Assembly: GCA_012514785.1 (NCBI GenBank) | Contig: JAAYZP010000131.1 | Span: forward strand, 1-7,716 | Direction: 5' to 3' | Length of the DNA stretch: 7,716 nt | From: Propionibacterium sp. | GTDB taxonomy: Bacteria; Actinomycetota; Actinomycetes; Propionibacteriales; Propionibacteriaceae | Shown: one piece after another, positions 1-6,255 of the stretch | Position numbering within the stretch: the stretch's first letter is position 1 | Layout of the letters: each line of letters begins with the position of its first letter | The notes under the pieces: model-generated | Databases searched by the model: none | Told to the model about the DNA's origin: nothing | The model's input: the letters and a program-made list of their open reading frames with translations, nothing else | Position numbers and translations under genes: made by a program

Positions 1-5
1 GGGCG

Positions 6-296
6 ATGAGCCAGACACGAACGGATGGGCGTTGGTCGCCCTGGTGGGCGATCGTCGTGGCGGTGGTCGCCCTGATCCCGCCCGGCGCGATCCTCGTGAC
101 GGGCATCCAGCAACTGCTGTTCGCCATGGGCGGCGGTTACATGTCCGACGTCGCGGCCGTCATCGCGCCGATCCTCATCGCGCTGGGGCTGATGCTGGCG
201 GCCCCGGCGGTGCTCTACCTGATCCTGCGACGGCGGTTCCTGTTCGTCGTCGCCGTCGTCGTCGCGGCGACGATCCCGCTCATGCTGCTGCTCTGA
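6..296 (+). CDS. Small three-helix membrane protein, unknown function
   Basis: This 96-residue protein is almost entirely hydrophobic. Three membrane segments are visible: about residues 14-33, 50-73 and 78-96. The third runs to the C-terminus. The charged N-terminus (Arg5, Asp7, Arg9) and the Arg75-Arg77 cluster between helices 2 and 3 suggest, by the positive-inside rule, that both lie in the cytoplasm. I recognise no family and no catalytic motif. The ATG lies 5 bases from the window edge and no in-frame stop precedes it, so the true start could be upstream. GC-rich codon use matches the neighbours. The reading frame is plausible because the hydrophobic pattern is coherent, whereas the overlapping frames give Arg/Pro-rich shadow peptides. 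Confidence 0.7.
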   Translation: MSQTRTDGRWSPWWAIVVAVVALIPPGAILVTGIQQLLFAMGGGYMSDVAAVIAPILIALGLMLAAPAVLYLILRRRFLFVVAVVVAATIPLMLLL

Positions 297-349
297 TCCC
301 ATTGTGATGTTGCCACGCGGATGCCGGGCGGCGGCGTCGCGCGCCACGG

Positions 350-382
350 CTCTAAGAACACTCTAAGGCGGCTGACTACCCT
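350..382 (+). promoter_or_regulatory. Putative promoter with SARP-like direct repeats
   Basis: Two exact copies of CTCTAAG lie at 350-356 and 361-367, separated by 4 bases (11-bp period, one helical turn). A TANNNT hexamer, TACCCT, lies at 377-382, 9 bases after the second repeat. Known SARP regulators bind heptamer direct repeats with 4-bp spacers placed about 8 bp upstream of the -10, and other OmpR-fold winged-helix proteins also bind tandem half-sites about one turn apart. The geometry is seen in the sequence; the identity of the binding protein is inference. Confidence 0.5.
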
Positions 383-420
383 CGAAGCGGCCCGGCAAAT
401 GCCCGAGCCACATTGGCAGT

Positions 421-426
421 GAGGGG
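421..426 (+). promoter_or_regulatory. Ribosome binding site of the 432-965 lipoprotein gene
   Basis: GAGGGG sits 5 bases before the ATG at 432. It supports that start and shows that this gene has a leadered transcript, unlike several neighbours that look leaderless. Confidence 0.55.
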
Positions 427-431
427 CATCC

Positions 432-965
432 ATGCGCCAGTTCCCGCGTTCCATCCTCGTCGTCGCAGCGTGCGCGCTCGCCCTGGCAGGCTGCGGGGGT
501 GAGTCGCCCGCCCCGGCCCAGGAGCCCGAGCCCGCGGCGGCCGCGGCCGAGCCCGCCGACGAGGAGCCGGACGAGACCCCGGCCGACGAAGTCGCCGCCC
601 GGGACGAGCCCGCGGGGACCACGATCCCCGACGGCGCCGTGCCCGCGAGCAGCGACTTCCCGTTCCCCGTGCCGGAGGGCTGGGCGCTGCTGGAGCCGTT
701 CGCGGAAGGGAGCATCGGCGGGAGCGATGCGGTCACCGGCATCCTCGAGTTCCCCGGTGACGCGGAGGAGGCCGCCGCCCATTACGAGGCGTTGCTGAAG
801 TCGGCCGGCTACGACGCCTACCCGTTCGCGCTCGGTGCGGTGGTCAACGACGCGTCCATCCTGGTCGAGGTCGAGGTGGCGGGCACGATGTACAAGGGCG
901 GCATCGACTTCAACACGCACGCCGACGGCTTCCAGAAGGCCGTGATCAACCTCACCGTCGGCTGA
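432..965 (+). CDS. Secreted lipoprotein of unknown function
   Basis: This 177-residue protein starts with a lipoprotein signal peptide: Arg2 and Arg6, a hydrophobic core at about residues 8-20, and the lipobox L-A-G-C with Cys21 as the lipidated residue. Residues 22-70 are a low-complexity Ala/Glu/Pro/Asp-rich, acidic linker. A compact domain follows at about 75-177. It begins with a short FPFPVPEGW-like stretch and contains a segment (about 107-130) of the kind "FPGD.EEA..HYE..LKSAGYD", which recalls actinobacterial lipoproteins in which an amphipathic helix ends in a Tyr and a Gly-Tyr/Trp turn. The end is beta-rich. I see no catalytic motif. It is probably anchored on the outer face of the membrane. 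The SD at 421 decides the start. The stop lies 5 bp from the convergent regulator's stop, leaving no room for a separate terminator. Function is unknown. Confidence 0.85.
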   Translation: MRQFPRSILVVAACALALAGCGGESPAPAQEPEPAAAAAEPADEEPDETPADEVAARDEPAGTTIPDGAVPASSDFPFPVPEGWALLEPFAEGSIGGSDAVTGILEFPGDAEEAAAHYEALLKSAGYDAYPFALGAVVNDASILVEVEVAGTMYKGGIDFNTHADGFQKAVINLTVG

Positions 966-970
966 CCGGC

Positions 971-2941
971 TCAGCTGATCAGCTCCTCCTCGATCAGCTG
1001 CTGCCTGAGCAGGAGCGAGCGGGCCTGGCTCGTCGCGCCGAGCGCTGTCAGGGTCACGAGGAGCTGGTCGTGCGCCCGTCTGTCGTCGGGCTCGATGTCG
1101 AGGATGCGCCGGTAGAGCTCGCTCGCCACGAGGGGCTGGCCTGCGCGCACCTCGTGCCGGGCCAGTGCGTGCGCGGCGACGCAGAACGCCGTCTGGGCGC
1201 GCTGCCGCAGCGGCTCCGCCCAGTCGGCGTACGGTTCCTCGGCGAACGCGTCGCCCGCGTAGAGGCGGACTGCCCGCCGAAGCGCGTCGACGTCGTCGGC
1301 CTGCGCCTCGGCCAGGAACTCTTCGACGTCGACGCCCACCGTGGCGAGGTCCAGGTGGAGGCCCGGCCCTGTGGCGATGATGAAGGCGTCCGTCAGGAAG
1401 GCCCGCCGGGGATCCAGGGCCCTGCGGACCGTGCTGAGCGCGACGGAGAACCGGTTGGCGAGCGCGTCCGGGTCGACGTCGGGCCATAGTTCGTGCATGA
1501 ACTCCTCGCGCGACGCCGACACCCCTCGTCGCGCGACCAGCAGCTTCAGCAACGCGCGGGCCTTCCGCGAGGTCCAGCGGGGACGGCTGCCGTCGGCGGC
1601 GACGACGTCGAAGGCGCCGAGCACCGAGATCCGCGGCCGCCCGCGCTCCTCCGCTGGCGCGTCCGGCCTCGCCCGCGGTGCCTCCATGCCCCGGGGCAGG
1701 CCCGCGAGCATTGCCTCGGCGCGAGCCAGAAGCTCGGGGAAGTCGAGCGCGAGAGCGGTAGCCTCCGCCTGCCGTGCGAGCGCAGCCGCCTCCGCGGGAT
1801 CGCCCCCGACGGTGAGCTCCAGGTCGGCGAGCTCCAGTTGCGCCTCGGCCAGCCAGGCCTGCGCCCCGCTGCGGGCGCACACCTCGATGGCGGTGCCGAA
1901 CAGCGAGCGCGCCTCGTCCGGGCGGCCGAGCCGGATCGCGAGCATGCCCAGGGTGCGCGCGATCGTGCCCCAGAACGCGAGCCCGAATCCGGCGGAGACG
2001 AGCTGGGAGGCGTACGGCAGGAGCGCGTCGCGCAGCGCTTCCGCCTGCGCGCGGGTGCCGATCTTCGCCGCGAGCTGGGCGAGGATCGTCGCGGTCACCA
2101 GGAAGTTGTGGTCGCGCGGGATGGTGGCGAAGTCGGAGCACTCGACGTAGAGCGCCCTGGCCGCGGCCTCGCGGCCCTGGAGCTGCCACAGCCAGGCCAG
2201 CGCGACCGCCCAGAGCTGCTGCTTCGGGTGGGCCTGACGTGCGGCGAGGAAGGTGGGCTCCATCTCGAGGATCCGGCCCTGCATCCAGCGGATCGTCCCG
2301 ATCTGCGCGGCCCACACACTCCGGCTCGCAACGCGCTGGTTCTCGTCGGCGGAGGCGAGGATCGCGTCGGCCAGGCGTTCGGCGTCGGCACTGCGTCCGT
2401 CCAGGATGAGGCGCAGGCAGCGGAACCAGGCGACGTGGCGGGCGTGCTCGAGGTGGGGGAACCGGGTGATGCTCTCGCCGTAGGGGGACATCTCGATGTC
2501 GAGGGCGCGCAGTTTGCCGTGCTCGAGCAGGCCGGTGAGCAGCAGGAAGTGCCCGACGCTCGCGAGCTCCGGCGCGTGGCCCTCGTACGCGGTGGCCAGG
2601 ATCCGCCGGGCCTCGTCGACGCGGGCCGCCACCGTTGCGGGTGCGTGGTCCGTCAAACCGTGCACGACCAGCCCGTATGCCCGGGCGGCCGGGGTACCGA
2701 CCTCCTCGGCCATCCGTCGGACCTCTTCGGCCCGGGCGGCCGCGGCGCCGGGGTCGATGTCGAGGAGCGCGGCCACGATGTTGGCCGTCAGCACCACGCG
2801 TTCGTACGAGGCGCCGTCGTCGAGCGCGGCGAGCGCCTCCTCACAGCGCACCCGGTGCTCGTGCGCCTGCGCGCCGAACAGCTCGAATCGATAGTCGGCG
2901 CCGGGCGGCATGACGCCGGGCGCGAACGATGTGGGCCCCAT
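971..2941 (-). CDS. TPR-like regulator with C-terminal SARP/BTAD DNA-binding module
   Basis: This 656-residue protein is a probable cytoplasmic transcription regulator. Residues 1 to about 415 are all-helical with TPR-like repeats; the clearest is at about 324-375 ("LGMLAIRLGRPDEARSLF" pattern), similar to the TPR parts of LuxR-LAL and SARP proteins. A Pro/Arg/Glu-rich hinge spans about 417-435. Residues about 437-530 match the OmpR-like winged helix of SARP proteins (RISVLGAFDV start; R-W-TSRKARALLKLLV; ELWPD; FSVALSTVRRALD). Residues about 537-650 match the BTAD helical domain (V-D-V-EEF, YAGDAF, W-AEPLR, ALYRRIL-like repeat). Typical SARPs carry this module at the N-terminus, often followed by an NTPase; here it is C-terminal and no Walker motif is visible. 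A TANNNT 8 bases before the ATG at 2941 supports that start and a leaderless transcript. Met11 (2911) is an alternative. Targets are unknown; the lipoprotein promoter at 350-382 is a candidate. Confidence 0.88.
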   Translation of the reverse strand: MGPTSFAPGVMPPGADYRFELFGAQAHEHRVRCEEALAALDDGASYERVVLTANIVAALLDIDPGAAAARAEEVRRMAEEVGTPAARAYGLVVHGLTDHAPATVAARVDEARRILATAYEGHAPELASVGHFLLLTGLLEHGKLRALDIEMSPYGESITRFPHLEHARHVAWFRCLRLILDGRSADAERLADAILASADENQRVASRSVWAAQIGTIRWMQGRILEMEPTFLAARQAHPKQQLWAVALAWLWQLQGREAAARALYVECSDFATIPRDHNFLVTATILAQLAAKIGTRAQAEALRDALLPYASQLVSAGFGLAFWGTIARTLGMLAIRLGRPDEARSLFGTAIEVCARSGAQAWLAEAQLELADLELTVGGDPAEAAALARQAEATALALDFPELLARAEAMLAGLPRGMEAPRARPDAPAEERGRPRISVLGAFDVVAADGSRPRWTSRKARALLKLLVARRGVSASREEFMHELWPDVDPDALANRFSVALSTVRRALDPRRAFLTDAFIIATGPGLHLDLATVGVDVEEFLAEAQADDVDALRRAVRLYAGDAFAEEPYADWAEPLRQRAQTAFCVAAHALARHEVRAGQPLVASELYRRILDIEPDDRRAHDQLLVTLTALGATSQARSLLLRQQLIEEELIS

Positions 2942-2949
2942 GACCGCAG

Positions 2950-2955
2950 ACCCTA
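2950..2955 (-). promoter_or_regulatory. Putative -10 of the regulator gene
   Basis: On the minus strand TAGGGT ends 8 bases before the ATG at 2941. This places the transcript start at or next to the start codon. No Shine-Dalgarno sequence is visible, which agrees with leaderless expression. I find no convincing -35. Confidence 0.4.
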
Positions 2956-2979
2956 GCCAAGGAAGGTCACGGGCAGGCC

Positions 2980-3002
2980 GGTATCCGCCGACGCCGGATA
3001 CC
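2980..3002 (-). terminator. Hairpin after the 3008-3601 gene
   Basis: A perfect 8-bp inverted repeat, GGTATCCG and CGGATACC, flanks a 7-base loop (2988-2994). It begins 5 bases after the stop codon of the upstream minus-strand gene and lies before the regulator's putative -10. No U-tract follows. A terminator separating two same-strand genes is the simplest reading; a dimeric operator for the regulator promoter is the alternative. Confidence 0.5.
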
Positions 3003-3007
3003 CACGC

Positions 3008-3601
3008 TCAGCGGCCGAGCGGTTCCACGCTGGCCACGTACCCGGCGATCGGGCTCACCGTGAGCCGGACGTGCTCGCCCACCCGCAGCTCGCGTCGCGT
3101 GCGGTGGCTCCGCAGGGTCCACTGCCGATCCCCCTCGGGCGTCCGCAGCACCACCTCCGTGCGCTCCTTGCGGCGGTCGATGGCACCGTCGCCCCGGCGG
3201 TCGTAGAGCATCCGTTCCGCGAAGCGGGGCAGGAAGTCGAGGAACCGACGCCGACGCACGCTGAGCACGACCCCCGTCACCTGGCGGCGGGGCACGAGGT
3301 CCAGGAGGCCTATGACCAGTTGTGTCGCTCCCATGAGTGCCACCGCCGTTACCGCGATCCCGGCGAGGAACAGCGTGCGGCGCATATAGGCGAGCTCTGT
3401 GGCATGCCCGGCCAGTTCGTCGCCGGTCGCCAGCCGCACCCCCACGACGAAGAAGAAGATGCACAGCCCCACCTGGATCGCGCCACGCAGCAGCAGCGAG
3501 TGCGGCGCGTGCCCCGTGAACGGGCGCAGCGAGACCCCGAGGAACCGTGACCAGCCACTCACCGACCGGTCCACATTGCCTCCGATGAATCCGGCATCCA
3601 T
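3008..3601 (-). CDS. Two-helix membrane protein with basic C-terminal domain, unknown function
   Basis: This 197-residue protein has two predicted membrane helices, about residues 38-57 and 77-102. A positively charged region follows (RRRR near 116-119, and RR or KER clusters at 135-147), so the C-terminal half is probably cytoplasmic. The segment at about 106-197 alternates short hydrophobic strands with charged turns (VTGVVLSV; EVVLRTPEG; QWTLRS; LRVGEHVRLTVSPIAGYVASVEPL), which looks like a small beta-barrel or OB-like fold. That is inference from pattern only. The start at 3601 is preferred over the in-frame ATG at 3616 because GGGGAG (3609-3614) sits 7 bases before it, while 3616 has no ribosome site. 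The gene is upstream of the regulator on the same strand with a hairpin between them, so co-transcription is uncertain. No family was recognised. Confidence 0.75.
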   Translation of the reverse strand: MDAGFIGGNVDRSVSGWSRFLGVSLRPFTGHAPHSLLLRGAIQVGLCIFFFVVGVRLATGDELAGHATELAYMRRTLFLAGIAVTAVALMGATQLVIGLLDLVPRRQVTGVVLSVRRRRFLDFLPRFAERMLYDRRGDGAIDRRKERTEVVLRTPEGDRQWTLRSHRTRRELRVGEHVRLTVSPIAGYVASVEPLGR

Positions 3602-3608
3602 ACGACCA

Positions 3609-3614
3609 CTCCCC
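3609..3614 (-). promoter_or_regulatory. Ribosome binding site deciding the 3601 start
   Basis: The minus strand reads GGGGAG, then 7 bases, then ATG at 3601. The spacing is ideal. The site overlaps the alternative ATG at 3616, which argues against that upstream start. Confidence 0.55.
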
Positions 3615-3661
3615 ATCCCATGGCGGCGGGATTCCCCAGCACCCGCCGCATCGACGTGGCC

Positions 3662-3667
3662 AGGCTA
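3662..3667 (-). promoter_or_regulatory. Putative -10 of the 3008-3601 gene
   Basis: TAGCCT on the minus strand fits TANNNT and would give a leader of roughly 50 bases that contains the SD at 3609-3614. No clear -35 is visible, so the call is weak. Confidence 0.25.
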
Positions 3668-3682
3668 GAAAGGAAGGTGAAA

Positions 3683-3709
3683 GTTCTCTTAAAATGCGGG
3701 CTGGTTCTC
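3683..3709. promoter_or_regulatory. GTTCTC direct repeats in the divergent intergenic region
   Basis: GTTCTC occurs at 3683-3688 and again at 3704-3709, a 21-bp period (about two helical turns). The second copy ends 8 bases before the putative -10 (3718-3723) of the M28 peptidase gene. The first is followed by a locally AT-rich TTAAAA. This is a candidate activator or repressor site shared by the divergent genes. Confidence 0.3.
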
Positions 3710-3717
3710 CTGCGACC

Positions 3718-3723
3718 TAGGCT
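3718..3723 (+). promoter_or_regulatory. Putative -10 of the M28 peptidase gene (leaderless)
   Basis: TAGGCT is followed by exactly 6 bases (GGGCCC) and the ATG at 3730, so transcription would begin at the start codon. No SD is present. The same TANNNT-GGGCCC-ATG layout precedes the CapA-like gene at 6255. Confidence 0.5.
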
Positions 3724-3729
3724 GGGCCC

Positions 3730-4698
3730 ATGCGAAATGGTGTCCTCTTCGTCGCAGTGGTGTTGGCCGTCGCCGGTTGCGCGCCGGCGGAGGAACCGGC
3801 GCCCAGCGAGACCCCCGTCGCCCCTACCCCGAGCGCGAGCGCGACGGCGACGCCGTCAGAACCTACGCCGTCGCCCACACCGAGCCCGGCCCCGAGCGCC
3901 GCGCCGTTCGACGCTGCGGCCGTGGTCGCCGACGTCGAGCACCTCGCCGGACTCGGCCCCCGCGAGGCCACAGGCGAGGCATTCGACGAGGCGGCCGGCT
4001 GGGTCGCGTCGCGCTTCTCGTCGTTGGGGTACGAGGTCGCGTCGCAGCCGTTCGAGGTGCCCGCCGGTGACTCGTGGGGAGTCGATGTGCCTGCGGGAGA
4101 GACCCGGAACGTCATCGCCGACCCTCCCAGCTTCGATCCCACCTCACCCCACATCGTCATCGGCGCGCACCTCGATTCCGTGCCGCAGTCGCCCGGCGCC
4201 GAGGACAACGCTTCGGGAGTGGCGGTGATGCTCGAGCTGGCGCGCATGGTTGCGGAGCAGCCCGGAGATCTGCCGGTGCGGTTCATCGCCTTCGGCGCCG
4301 AGGAGCCGCGGGGCGAGGGCGACGACTGGCACCACTACGGCTCGCAGCACTACGTCGCCGAGCTCGACGACGCCAGCCGGGCCGCGATCGTCGCGATGGT
4401 CGCGCTCGACCGGGTCGGGGTGCCCGGAGACGCCGTACCCGTCGGTGCGGGCGGCGCCGGCACCACGGCGGTGAGGGAGGAACTCGTCGAGGCCGCGGAC
4501 GCGGCGTCGGTGCCCGTCGTCGTCGACGAGCCGAACCGCGCGAGCGACCACTGGTCCTTCGACCAGGCCGGCATCCCGGCGGCGCGGCTGGGCTCCATCC
4601 CCTTCGCGGGCTACCACTCGCCGCAGGACACCCCCGACGTCGTCAGCCGGGGCCAGATCCAGGCAGTGGGCGCGATCATGTGGGCGTGGCTGCGCTAG
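3730..4698 (+). CDS. Lipoprotein zinc peptidase, family M28
   Basis: This 322-residue exported peptidase probably removes N-terminal amino acids or dipeptides from peptides outside the membrane. The signal peptide ends in the lipobox V-A-G-C (Cys17). Residues about 18-59 are a Pro/Thr/Ser/Ala linker. The M28 fold covers about 60-322. The ligand set of two-zinc M28 enzymes is present: His147 in GAHLDS, Asp159 in AEDNASG (bridging), Glu191 as the likely general base with Glu192 as ligand (AFGAEEP), Asp227 (ALDRVG), and His296 (YHSPQDT). Asp149 and the SDH motif at 272-274 also match the family. It is compact, close in length to secreted Streptomyces-type aminopeptidases, and has no PA insert or C-terminal extension. 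Exact specificity cannot be read from sequence. It converges on the CapA-like gene with two hairpins between. Confidence 0.93.
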   Translation: MRNGVLFVAVVLAVAGCAPAEEPAPSETPVAPTPSASATATPSEPTPSPTPSPAPSAAPFDAAAVVADVEHLAGLGPREATGEAFDEAAGWVASRFSSLGYEVASQPFEVPAGDSWGVDVPAGETRNVIADPPSFDPTSPHIVIGAHLDSVPQSPGAEDNASGVAVMLELARMVAEQPGDLPVRFIAFGAEEPRGEGDDWHHYGSQHYVAELDDASRAAIVAMVALDRVGVPGDAVPVGAGGAGTTAVREELVEAADAASVPVVVDEPNRASDHWSFDQAGIPAARLGSIPFAGYHSPQDTPDVVSRGQIQAVGAIMWAWLR

Positions 4699-4740
4699 GA
4701 GCGTGAATGCAGGCCACTGAGAATCTCTTCGCCGTATTAC

Positions 4741-4778
4741 TGCTGGAAGTTCAACCGCAGACGGTTGAACTTCCAGCA
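4741..4778. terminator. Perfect 17-bp hairpin between convergent genes
   Basis: TGCTGGAAGTTCAACCG (4741-4757) and its exact reverse complement (4762-4778) flank a 4-base CAGA loop. It lies 42 bases after the peptidase stop (+) and about 70 bases after the CapA-like stop (-). It would fold in RNA from either strand, so a bidirectional terminator is likely. Neither side has a U-tract, as is common for actinobacterial hairpins. The stem is about 53% GC, lower than the surrounding DNA. An operator or a mobile-repeat remnant is an alternative. Confidence 0.7.
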
Positions 4779-4804
4779 ATGATGGGCTCCCGGCGGTCGA
4801 ACTC

Positions 4805-4825
4805 GGTCCCGACGGTGCAGGGACC
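4805..4825 (-). terminator. Second, smaller hairpin beyond the CapA-like gene
   Basis: GGTCCC (4805-4810) pairs with GGGACC (4820-4825) around a 9-base loop, 23 bases after the CapA-like stop codon. The loop holds GACGGTGC, which recurs exactly at 4828-4835. It may work with the 17-bp hairpin to stop minus-strand transcription. The stem is short, so confidence is low. Confidence 0.35.
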
Positions 4826-4848
4826 CAGACGGTGCGAATTCCATGCGA

Positions 4849-6255
4849 TCAGCCTGCGGCATAGGGGCCGGTGCTGGTGCTGCGCATGTCCGCCAGGATC
4901 TTCGCCGCCTCCTCGGGCTCCGCGGGGCGGGGGATGTGGTCGTCGATCACGTACGGCACCGGCGCCATCGCCTTGACCTCGCCGTCCCAGAGCACGATCT
5001 CGACGAACACGCCCTCCTGCACCTCGCGGTTGAAGTCCATATCGAAGATGAAGTTGCCGAGCGAGTGCACGACGGTGGTCTCGCCGATCACTTCCCAGCC
5101 CTGCACCCAGTGCGGGTGGCCGCCGATCACGAGGTCGGCGCCCGCCTCCGCGAACCGGGCCGCGACGTCGTGCTGGATCGGCTCGGGCGCGTGCGTGTAC
5201 TGGGCGCCCCAGTGCGGCACCACGATCACCGTGTCCACCTGCTCGTCGAGCGCCGCGATGTCGCCGGCGATCCGGTCGAGCGCCTCCTCGTCGAGGGGGC
5301 CGGTGCGCGGCGGCATGTTGAGGCGGTTCGTGCCGCCGCTGTCCGCCGTCGCCCCCGGCGCTTCCCCGATCGACTCGGTGCCGATGAACCCGACGCTCAC
5401 ACCGTCGTCCTCAACGATCCACGGGGCGCGCGCCGCGTCCAGGTCGGGCCCGCCACCGAAGTAGTCGATGCCGGCGTCGTCGAAGATCGCGAACGACTCC
5501 GCCATCGCGACGTCGCCGAAGTCGCCCATGTGGTTGTTGGCGAGGCTGACAGCGTCGAAGCCGGCGAGCCGGAGGCCCTCGAGCACGGCGGGGTCGGCGG
5601 CGAAGGAGTCGCCGCCCTGGATGGGCTGGCCGTTGTCGGAGAGCGTGGACTCGAAGTTGCCGATGGTGACGTCGGCAGCGCTGAGCCGCTCCGCGAACGG
5701 GCGGAAGGGTGCTGCCGGGTCGTCGACGATGCCCGCACCCACCCGGCGTCCCAGCATGATGTCGCCGACGATGGTCACGGTGGTGATCGTCGGCTCCACG
5801 GCCTCGTCGGCCTCCACCGTCAGCGGGTAGGCGTCAGGTTCGAGCAGCGGGTCCACAGCGTCGACCGTGGCCACACGCACGCGCTCGTCCACCGCGCCGA
5901 CTGGCACGATCGCCAGCACGCCGGGGTCCTGGGTGAGTTGCTCGATCGCCGCCCCCGGATCCTCCCGCCCATCGACCACCGCGAGCGTCTCGTCGGCGAC
6001 CTCCGCGACGTCGCTGGATCCGACGATGCCCTCCGCCGCGGCGCGGGTCAGGTCGGGCGGCGTGCGGCTGTGGTGCACGGCGAGCACCAGCGGCACCGTG
6101 GGTGGCGGCGTCGGCGACGGGGTGGGCGACGGCGTCCGTGCGGCGGTGGTGGTGGCCGGGACCGGGGCCGTCGGCTCCGGGCTGGGCTCGGACGGGGGTG
6201 CGCTGCAGCCGGCGACGGCCAGCGCGAGCGCGAGGACGGGGACCGAGTACCTCAT
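4849..6255 (-). CDS. CapA/PgsA-type lipoprotein metallophosphatase with N-terminal extra domain
   Basis: This 468-residue protein has a lipoprotein signal peptide (lipobox V-A-G-C, Cys17), a Pro/Thr/Ser linker to about residue 54, an extra domain at about 55-150, and a PGA_cap (CapA family) domain at about 160-445. Calcineurin-like metal-site motifs are clear: VGDIMLGR (Asp165), GNFEST (Asn200, Glu202), ANNHMGDFG (Asn241, His242, Asp245), PHWG and H355, GGHPHW (His380, His382), and HSLGNF (His397, Asn401). CapA homologues act in poly-gamma-glutamate capsule synthesis in Bacillus, but the actinobacterial lipoprotein versions are uncharacterised as far as I know. No capB/capC genes are here, so capsule synthesis should not be assumed. 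The extra domain ends in a GVLAIVP...VDAVDPL...YPL pattern that recalls PstS-like solute-binding lobes. The start at 6255 is fixed by the signal peptide; the open frame continues upstream only as a shadow across the divergent promoter and the ABC gene. Confidence 0.92.
   Translation of the reverse strand: MRYSVPVLALALAVAGCSAPPSEPSPEPTAPVPATTTAARTPSPTPSPTPPPTVPLVLAVHHSRTPPDLTRAAAEGIVGSSDVAEVADETLAVVDGREDPGAAIEQLTQDPGVLAIVPVGAVDERVRVATVDAVDPLLEPDAYPLTVEADEAVEPTITTVTIVGDIMLGRRVGAGIVDDPAAPFRPFAERLSAADVTIGNFESTLSDNGQPIQGGDSFAADPAVLEGLRLAGFDAVSLANNHMGDFGDVAMAESFAIFDDAGIDYFGGGPDLDAARAPWIVEDDGVSVGFIGTESIGEAPGATADSGGTNRLNMPPRTGPLDEEALDRIAGDIAALDEQVDTVIVVPHWGAQYTHAPEPIQHDVAARFAEAGADLVIGGHPHWVQGWEVIGETTVVHSLGNFIFDMDFNREVQEGVFVEIVLWDGEVKAMAPVPYVIDDHIPRPAEPEEAAKILADMRSTSTGPYAAG

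Noticed and set aside
363..2315. Minus-strand open frame of 650 codons across the lipoprotein and regulator genes
   Set aside because: Arg/Gly/Pro/Ala-rich composition without domains. It overlaps the regulator in another frame and lies antisense to the lipoprotein gene; a typical high-GC shadow.
3800..3905. Repetitive Pro/Thr/Ser codons as a possible tandem DNA repeat
   Set aside because: This is the flexible linker of the M28 lipoprotein. Codons vary and no fixed DNA unit repeats; the same holds for the linker at about 6095-6205.
4707..4976. Small plus-strand open frame spanning the large hairpin
   Set aside because: It crosses a perfect inverted repeat and overlaps the CapA-like gene end, has no SD and gives a Pro/Arg/Cys-rich peptide.
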